DNA from: JAEUMG01 sp046349315
GTDB taxonomy: Bacteria > Pseudomonadota > Alphaproteobacteria > Rhizobiales > Aestuariivirgaceae
Reading direction: 5' to 3'
Length of the DNA stretch: 64,000 nucleotides
Assembly: GCA_046349315.1 (NCBI GenBank)
Contig: JAXMCQ010000002.1
Coordinates: forward strand, 248,001-312,000
The notes beneath the pieces were generated by a model, which had not been told where the DNA came from, made no database searches, and saw only the letters and a program-made list of their open reading frames with translations. This document shows positions 57,988 to 64,000 of the stretch, piece by piece (the first letter of the stretch is position 1; the number at the start of each line of letters is the position of its first letter). The position numbers were made by a program, and so were the translations under genes.

Positions 57988-58649
57988 GAGGCACCCAGAT
58001 GTGCGACGCGGCGATAGATCCAATCGACGCCTCGCGCCACCGGAAAGCACAAGAGGAAATAGACGAGCATAGCCGCTGTATAGAGTTCGAACGGCCGATA
58101 GGTGTTACCTGCAACGACTTGCGTTTGCCTGAGAAGCTCGGGTACGGCGATGACAGAAGCGATCGCGCTGTCTTTGATCGCAAAGACGAAGAGCGAGCCG
58201 AGCGATGGCAGCATGCGGATCAGCGCTTGCGGCAGGATGATCGTGCGGATGGCCTGGGTGTGACTCATGCCGAGCGCCAAGGCTGCAGACATTTGGCCGC
58301 GCCTGACGGATGTCAATCCGGCGCGGATGGTTTCCGCCATATAGGCGCCAAGATGCAGCCCAAGCCCGGCGATAGCAGCACTGGTGACATCGACGGACGC
58401 GCCAATGAGCAGCGGAAATGCGAAGTACACCCAGACCAGAATGACGAGGAGCGGGATCGACCGCATCGTGTCGACATAGAAGCCCAGCACGATGTCGAAG
58501 AACCGCCCGCCATAAGTCCTGAGCGCACCAACGATCACGCCGACCACGAAGCCAAGCAGCATCGACATCGCGCTGATGAAGATCGTGAGAGCGACGGCCT
58601 TCAGCAGAAATGACCAGCTGCTCACAAATGGTGAAAGGTCGATCGACAT
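57984..58649 (-). CDS. Amino-acid-type ABC transporter permease
   Basis: A 221-residue second permease of the same system: VALTIFISAMSMLLGFVVGV, YVDTMRSIPLLVILVWVYFA and the EAA loop ALGMSHTQAIRTIILPQALI (about 126-145). Pairs with the 219-residue permease to form the membrane channel. The first ATG is used; 91 bases separate it from the binding-protein gene. Confidence 0.94.
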   Translation of the reverse strand: MSIDLSPFVSSWSFLLKAVALTIFISAMSMLLGFVVGVIVGALRTYGGRFFDIVLGFYVDTMRSIPLLVILVWVYFAFPLLIGASVDVTSAAIAGLGLHLGAYMAETIRAGLTSVRRGQMSAALALGMSHTQAIRTIILPQALIRMLPSLGSLFVFAIKDSAIASVIAVPELLRQTQVVAGNTYRPFELYTAAMLVYFLLCFPVARGVDWIYRRVAHLGAS

Positions 58650-58740
58650 CCTACCGCGCCGTTCCCCTGGCTAGCGGCTGCGAAAAATTTGGGTGAGGGA
58701 GCGCATTCGCCCGCCTCACCCGCATGAAATGAGAAGAGTC

Positions 58741-59580
58741 TTACTGACTCTTCATGATCTTCACTTCTTCGGCAGTGACTTTGTCCTTCACCTCATTATA
58801 GACGGCCTGCAGCCAGTCACGGAACACCGTGTCCTTCTTGTCGACCGCCATGCCGACGTCGGTGCCCATTTCCCGGCTGCTCAGGCACTCATCGCCGAGC
58901 GGAAAGACCATCAAACCCGGGACCTTCTTTGAAAGCTGCGGCCAGGCGACATTGTCGATCGGTGCGATGTCGGCGCGCTTTGCCATGATCTCTTCAACCG
59001 GTGCATTGGCGCCTGAGCCTGCAACGCCCTTCAGCACGGCCTTGGGAAAGCGCGTCGGCGCCCAGGTTTCGGGCGGGGTGCCGGTGAAGTAGGCGAGCGT
59101 GATCTCGGGCGAATTCAGATCGTCGACGGATTTCAGATCCTTGAGCTTGGGATTGTCGGCGAGACCGAAAAAGCACAAGCTCGACACCGAATAGACGATG
59201 AAATCGACGACTTCCTGGCGCTTTGGCGTCACCGACAGGGGTGCGATCGTGATGTCGGCCTCTCCGGTTGCGAGGATCGGCACTTTCGTTTCGTGGCTGA
59301 CCGGCACGATCTCAAGTTTCACGCCGAGCCGGTTCGCATATTCATTGGCCAATACCCAGGCCGGCCCCGAGAATTGATCGCCGCTGCCGGATGTATTTTC
59401 AGGCAGCCACGGAAACTCACCGATGGCCGCCGCCTTGAGCGCGCCGCGCTGCTTGATCGCATCGATCTTGGCGCTTTGGCCGGGCGCCGGAACATCAGTT
59501 CCCGCCGCCATGGCCGTTGTCGCGCCGAGCGCAATGAGAGCGGAGAGCGCTGCCGACAGAATGAGATTTCGCCTTTGCAT
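58741..59580 (-). CDS. ABC transporter periplasmic substrate-binding protein
   Basis: A 279-residue family 3 binding protein; the signal peptide (NLILSAALSALIALGATTAMA) is followed by GALKAAAIGEFPWLP and YANRLGVKLEIVPV, VPILATGEADITIAPLSVTP, and VDDLNSPEITLAYF. GGGAGG on the minus strand about nine bases before ATG confirms the start. First gene of the importer-enolase operon, downstream of a strong palindrome. Confidence 0.92.
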   Translation of the reverse strand: MQRRNLILSAALSALIALGATTAMAAGTDVPAPGQSAKIDAIKQRGALKAAAIGEFPWLPENTSGSGDQFSGPAWVLANEYANRLGVKLEIVPVSHETKVPILATGEADITIAPLSVTPKRQEVVDFIVYSVSSLCFFGLADNPKLKDLKSVDDLNSPEITLAYFTGTPPETWAPTRFPKAVLKGVAGSGANAPVEEIMAKRADIAPIDNVAWPQLSKKVPGLMVFPLGDECLSSREMGTDVGMAVDKKDTVFRDWLQAVYNEVKDKVTAEEVKIMKSQ

Positions 59581-59674
59581 TTTTCATTACCTCCCTGGGA
59601 CGATTCCCTCGCATCCAGCACCGTATGCGACCGAGGACGAGCGGCCGTTCCGTGCCGAGCAGAGAATCTGTATC

Positions 59675-59698
59675 ATCTTGTATGAATGTATACAAGAT
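59675..59698. promoter_or_regulatory. GntR-like operator palindrome upstream of the importer operon
   Basis: ATCTTGTAT (59675-59683) and ATACAAGAT (59690-59698) are perfect complements with a six-base centre. Such TTGTAT/ATACAA palindromes are typical of GntR (FadR-subfamily) regulators of sugar-acid and amino-acid catabolism. It lies about 95 bases before the binding-protein start, a position suited to repression or activation. No GntR gene is in the window. Confidence 0.65.
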
Positions 59699-59760
59699 TG
59701 TTCAGAGTTCAGTGAATGCGCGACATTTCCGCTCGGCGGTGTGATGGTTAGAAATAGGTC

Positions 59761-59928
59761 ATGGCTCGGCGTTTGATCATTGCAATCGCCATAACCGCTG
59801 CGCTTGCGCTCGCGGCGGTGGCCATTTTTGGATAGTTTGCCTTCGAAGGTGGCGACCGTTCAGCCCCGCCGGCCCATGTCAAACCTGAGCCATCCGCGCC
59901 GGCGCCCGCGGCTCCTTCGAATCCTTGA
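59761..59928 (+). pseudogene. Small exported/membrane protein interrupted by an amber codon
   Basis: ATG at 59761 opens a frame with a basic N terminus and a hydrophobic segment (RRLIIAIAITAALALAAV), hits TAG at 59833-59835, then continues open for 30 codons (FAFEGGDRSAPPAHVK followed by a Pro/Ala-rich tail) to TGA at 59926-59928. The two halves together form a plausible 55-residue protein with a signal anchor and a Pro/Ala-rich tail. The simplest reading is a nonsense change (TGG to TAG fits after phenylalanine-glycine) or a base error; read-through or two separate peptides are less likely. Confidence 0.4.
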
Positions 59929-60002
59929 TGTACCGGTTGCGCTGTAGCGGTCGTCGGCGCCCGCGCTATAATTGATCATTCACTCATAATGGAGGTTGCC
60001 CG

Positions 60003-60854
60003 ATGCGACTGCTCGCTGGCGTCTTTGCCCTCTTCGTCCTCCTATTAGCGCCGGCCGCGCGCGCTGAGCCGCAATGGCTGACATTGCCGGCGACGCCCGA
60101 ACTTCCCGCGGCAACGGAGAGCGGCCTTGCCCCCGTCAATGGCGTCAAGATCTGGTACGCGGCGTTCGGCTCTGGCGAACCTGTCATCCTGCTTCATGGC
60201 GGCCTCGCCAACAGCAATTACTGGGGCGAGCAGGTGCGCGCCCTCGCACCGCATTATCGCGTCATCACCATGGACAGCCGCGGCCACGGCCGCAGCACGC
60301 GCGATGCAAAGCCCTATAGCTATGATCTCATGGCAAGCGATGTTATCGCGCTGATGGATCATCTCAAGATCGATAAGGCGGCGATCGTCGGCTGGAGTGA
60401 CGGCGCAATCATCGGTCTCGACATCGCGATGAAGCATCCCGAGCGCCTGACAAAGCTCTTCGCATTCGCCGCCAATTCCGATCCGAATGGCGTTGCCGAC
60501 ATCAGTGCGAGCAAGGTATTTAATGCCTATATCGAGCGCGCTGGAACGGAGTATCAAAAGCTATCCGCTACCCCGGATCAATACGAAGCCTTCCTCAATC
60601 AGATTGCCGAAATGTGGAAGACGCAGCCCAATTGGACGGCTGACGATCTGCGCAAGATCAAAACGCCGACCTGGATTGCCGATGGCGATCACGACGAGGC
60701 GATTAAGCGGGAAAACACCGAATTTATGGCAGCGAGCATTCCCAATGCCGGCTTGCTGATTCAGCCGGAAGTCAGCCACTTCTCGTTTATCCAAGACAGC
60801 GCGCAGTTCAACGAAGACCTGCTGCACTTTCTCCAGCATGCGAAAGGACAATGA
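60003..60854 (+). CDS. Exported alpha/beta hydrolase
   Basis: A 283-residue protein with a signal peptide (LLAGVFALFVLLLAPAARA). The alpha/beta-hydrolase core has VILLHGGLANSNYWG (oxyanion HG, about 60-74), VITMDSRGHGRSTRD, nucleophile VGWSDGAI (serine at about 131 in G-x-S-x-G), aspartate in WIADGDHDE and histidine in EVSHFSFIQ. It is probably a periplasmic esterase or lactonase. The ATG at 60003 has GGAGGTTGCCCG upstream. Only 10 bases separate its stop from the tRNA gene on the other strand. Confidence 0.88.
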   Translation: MRLLAGVFALFVLLLAPAARAEPQWLTLPATPELPAATESGLAPVNGVKIWYAAFGSGEPVILLHGGLANSNYWGEQVRALAPHYRVITMDSRGHGRSTRDAKPYSYDLMASDVIALMDHLKIDKAAIVGWSDGAIIGLDIAMKHPERLTKLFAFAANSDPNGVADISASKVFNAYIERAGTEYQKLSATPDQYEAFLNQIAEMWKTQPNWTADDLRKIKTPTWIADGDHDEAIKRENTEFMAASIPNAGLLIQPEVSHFSFIQDSAQFNEDLLHFLQHAKGQ

Positions 60855-60864
60855 CTTTGGCAAT

Positions 60865-60939
60865 TGGAGCGGGCGATGGGAATCGAACCCACGACATACA
60901 GCTTGGGAAGCTGTCGTTCTACCACTGAACTACGCCCGC
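60865..60939 (-). tRNA. tRNA-Gly (anticodon CCC)
   Basis: The minus strand reads GCGGGCG at the 5' end pairing with CGCCCGC, a D-arm GTTCAGTGGTAGAAC, anticodon stem ACAGC/GCTGT with loop TTCCCAA (anticodon CCC for codon GGG), T-arm GTGGG-TTCGATT-CCCAT and discriminator T. The CCA end is encoded (complement of TGG at 60865-60867). All stems pair. Confidence 0.96.
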
Positions 60940-60983
60940 GCTACAAGAACCGATATCGCGTCGCGGGGCGGTCGTAAAGTGGC

Positions 60984-61457
60984 TTACTTGGCGATCTTCA
61001 TTCCCATGACGATCTCATCGTCGACCGATTTGGCACCCAGCGCCAGGTAGAAGGCGATGGCCGGCGGGTTCATGTTCCAGACCGTCCAATCCATCTGCGC
61101 GCAGCCTCGCTTCAGCGCGATCTGTCGGGCGCGGGCCATCAGGGCATGGCCCACCTTGTGACGTCGCCACTTGTCGCGAACGAAAAGATCAGAAATGACC
61201 AGCGTTCCACGGCGGACATTGGCGTTGAAGCCGAAATGGTAAAGAAGATAGCCGCAGGCTTCTCCATCTTCTTCGGCGATGAGACCGGTAACGAAGCCGC
61301 GCAGTCCAAAACCCGCACGCTCAAGATCGGCGCGTGCGGTCGCGCGCTTGAGCGTTCGCCGGCGGCGGCCTTCCATGCTGGCGAAATGGCGGTCGAATTC
61401 TTCCATCATGGTCGCGATGATGTTGGCATCGCCGCGGCGGATCGCCCGAACCTTCAT
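60984..61457 (-). CDS. GNAT-family N-acetyltransferase
   Basis: A 157-residue protein with the GNAT core: VRAIRRGDANIIATMMEEFD at the N terminus, CGYLLYHFGF, VISDLFVRDKWRRHKVGHAL (about 92-111; the acetyl-CoA pyrophosphate loop RxxxVGxAL) and NPPAIAFYLALGAKSVDDE. Acceptor unknown. Its start overlaps the dcd stop (ATGA), so it is co-transcribed with dcd. Confidence 0.88.
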   Translation of the reverse strand: MKVRAIRRGDANIIATMMEEFDRHFASMEGRRRRTLKRATARADLERAGFGLRGFVTGLIAEEDGEACGYLLYHFGFNANVRRGTLVISDLFVRDKWRRHKVGHALMARARQIALKRGCAQMDWTVWNMNPPAIAFYLALGAKSVDDEIVMGMKIAK

Positions 61458-62578
61458 GGGTTATAGGGCTTGAAATGTTTGGATAGCTTGAGTCCCTGGC
61501 GCTGGTAGTTAGACCCAATGCCTTGGCCATAGACCTGCTTCGGCGGCTCGGTCAGTGGCTCGTAAATGAGCCGGCCAATGATCTGCCCATCCTCCAGGAT
61601 GAAGGGAACATCATGCGATCGTACTTCGAGGACCGCGCGCGCGCCTTCCCCGCCGCCCGACTGGTGACCGAAGCCCGGATCGAAAAAGCCCGCGTAATGC
61701 ACGCGGAACTCGCCTACCAGCGGATTGAAGGGAACCATCTCTGCGGCATGCGTTGGGGGGACGCGCACGGCTTCCTTAGATGCGAGAATATAGAATTGCC
61801 CGGGATCGAGGATGAGCGAACCGCGCTGGCCGATAGGTTCCCAAAAATCGAGTACTTCGAGAGCGTCGGTTTGATCGACGTCGACGAGGCCGGCATGGCG
61901 CTTGGCCCGGAAGCCGACAATGCCGCCCGCGACATCGCCGGAGAGATCGACCGAAAGCGCGATGCCGCGATCGATATTCGCCTCGCGTGCCGAGATCAAT
62001 CCTTCATCGGCATGGAGCCGCACAATGATTTCGTCGGACTGAGCTTGCGCGCCGCGCCTGAAGCGCATTTGCGCAAGTCGCGATCCCGTGCGCGCGAGCA
62101 CCGGAAACGTGCGTGGGCTGATCTCGGCATAGAGTGGGCCTTCATAGCCCGGCGGCGCATTGTCGAATTCGCGCGAATAGTCGGCAATGATGCGCGTGAA
62201 GATGTCGAGCCTGCCGGTCGAGCTCTTGGGATTGGCGAGTGCGGCAATATCACCCGGCAGCCTGAGGGACTCGAGGAGCGGTACGATATAAACGCAACCC
62301 GTTTCGAGAACAGCGCCGTCTCGCAGGGGAAAGCGATGCAGAGACAAATTGTCGAGTTGTTGCGCAACCGTTCGTTCAGGCCCCGGAAGAAATGACGCCC
62401 TGACGCGATAGGCCCATTCGCCAAGCCGCAGGTCGAGACTCGCCGGCTGGATCTGGTTATCGTCAAGTGGCCGTGCGAGGCGGATAAGCCCGGCCTCGCA
62501 AGCCCGCGCTATGGCATGGGCCGGGAGAATTCCCTGGCTGCCGGTGCGGCTCTCGGCGTCGGTAACAGGCTTGTTCAT
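61454..62578 (-). CDS. dcd: 2'-deoxycytidine 5'-triphosphate deaminase, long duplicated form
   Basis: The 374-residue length is twice that of the common 190-residue Dcd and typical of alphaproteobacteria. The N-terminal half has IQPASLDLRLG (about 42-52) and ANPKSSTGRLDIFTRIIADY (about 114-133), the trimeric dCTP deaminase/dUTPase motif region; the C-terminal half repeats the fold (GEFRVHYAGFFDPGFGHQ near 288-305 with the substrate loop). It converts dCTP to dUTP for dTMP synthesis. Confidence 0.92.
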   Translation of the reverse strand: MNKPVTDAESRTGSQGILPAHAIARACEAGLIRLARPLDDNQIQPASLDLRLGEWAYRVRASFLPGPERTVAQQLDNLSLHRFPLRDGAVLETGCVYIVPLLESLRLPGDIAALANPKSSTGRLDIFTRIIADYSREFDNAPPGYEGPLYAEISPRTFPVLARTGSRLAQMRFRRGAQAQSDEIIVRLHADEGLISAREANIDRGIALSVDLSGDVAGGIVGFRAKRHAGLVDVDQTDALEVLDFWEPIGQRGSLILDPGQFYILASKEAVRVPPTHAAEMVPFNPLVGEFRVHYAGFFDPGFGHQSGGGEGARAVLEVRSHDVPFILEDGQIIGRLIYEPLTEPPKQVYGQGIGSNYQRQGLKLSKHFKPYNP

Positions 62579-62664
62579 GGCTCTATTGGGAGATTTTGGC
62601 GCGTTGACGCAAGCGAAATTGGCGAGCCAGTGGAAAACCGGCAGCGTTCCGTTAGACTACGGGT

Positions 62665-63057
62665 ATGTATGAATGCACGACGGCCAATATCCGGATCATC
62701 GTCAAGCCGCAGTTCCTCGAAGGTCAATCCCGGCCTGATGAAGAACACTATGTCTGGGCCTATACGATCAAGATCGAAAACCAAGGACAGGACACGGTGA
62801 CGTTGCGGTCGCGCTACTGGAAGATCACCGATGGCCGCGGCCGCGTTCAAGAGGTGCGGGGTGCCGGGGTCGTGGGTGAACAGCCGACCCTCGCACCCGG
62901 CCAGAGCTTCGAATACACCTCCGGTGCGCCCTTGCCGACGCCATCCGGCTTCATGGTCGGTAGCTACCAGATGCAGGCAAGCGATGGGCACCTCTTCAAT
63001 GTCGAGATCCCCGCATTTTCGCTCGACTCGCCGCACGCCCCGCGGCAAATGCACTAA
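62665..63057 (+). CDS. apaG: ApaG (DUF525) protein
   Basis: The 130-residue product begins YECTTANIRIIVKPQFLEGQ, then YVWAYTIKIENQGQDTVTLR and YWKITDGRGRVQEVRGAGVV, GEQPTLAPGQSFEYTSGAPL and MVGSYQM, covering the whole fibronectin-III-like ApaG fold. ApaG is conserved across proteobacteria and associated with dinucleoside tetraphosphate and cobalt/magnesium phenotypes; its biochemical role is not settled. It is divergent from dcd and 23 bases before argE. Confidence 0.95.
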   Translation: MYECTTANIRIIVKPQFLEGQSRPDEEHYVWAYTIKIENQGQDTVTLRSRYWKITDGRGRVQEVRGAGVVGEQPTLAPGQSFEYTSGAPLPTPSGFMVGSYQMQASDGHLFNVEIPAFSLDSPHAPRQMH

Positions 63058-63080
63058 GATTTGAAGGGACGATTATCCCG

Positions 63081-64000
<920 letters not shown>

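Overview
The window reads as chromosomal DNA of a GC-rich alphaproteobacterium, most likely in the order Hyphomicrobiales (Rhizobiales). Pointers are a class I lysyl-tRNA synthetase, the long duplicated-domain dCTP deaminase, an S24-type repressor next to DUF952 and quinone-type pyrD, heavy use of overlapping ATGA/GTGA junctions, and several dispersed palindromic repeats of the kind common in that order. I cannot name the genus. No insertion sequence, prophage or CRISPR array is visible.

Layout. 1-5500: the tail of a probable flavoprotein, a serine hydrolase with a coupled 52-residue ORF, an exported NTF2-like protein, then a short operon of a cyanophycin-synthetase-like ATP-grasp protein (Mur-ligase half vestigial) and a methyltransferase. 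5150-16030: mostly ordinary metabolism and stress genes (PRC-barrel, DUF892 ferritin-like, zinc alcohol dehydrogenase, GST, GFA, D-amino acid dehydrogenase, AI-2E permease, and a 1081-residue SAM-cyclase-ATPase-TPR protein). 15995-19743: cytochrome o ubiquinol oxidase cyoABCD. 19849-32543: the most unusual part, a surface-glycan locus with NeuB-like and NeuA-like nonulosonic acid genes, HAD phosphatase, Gfo/Idh oxidoreductase, GT-like protein, four sulfotransferases, a PhyH-type dioxygenase, and two divergent paralogues in which a methyltransferase(-like) domain is joined to a P-loop NTPase.

32665-38304: a glcDEF-aceB operon on the minus strand that would oxidise glycolate to glyoxylate and condense it with acetyl-CoA to malate. 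38744-44731: a lactate utilisation set (lutA, lutB, lutC) split by a cupin gene and a SulP anion transporter carrying STAS and cyclic-nucleotide-binding domains. 45371-54630: a conserved hypothetical gene with an in-frame palindromic repeat insertion, FAH-family and dienelactone hydrolases, lysK, the S24 regulator, pyrD, a periplasmic binding protein and a processive-type glycosyltransferase. 55371-59580: an amino-acid-type ABC importer with an atypical enolase-superfamily enzyme, behind a GntR-like palindrome. 60003-64000: alpha/beta hydrolase, tRNA-Gly(CCC), GNAT, dcd, apaG and the start of argE.

The best candidate for something undescribed is the 19.8-32.5 kb locus: it looks able to make a CMP-activated nonulosonic (or other 2-keto) acid, hydroxylate, methylate and sulfate a surface glycan or lipid, and it contains the paired methyltransferase/P-loop proteins whose role I cannot assign. 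The ATP-grasp/methyltransferase pair at 2.2-4.8 kb is second. All family calls were made by reading motifs without database searches.
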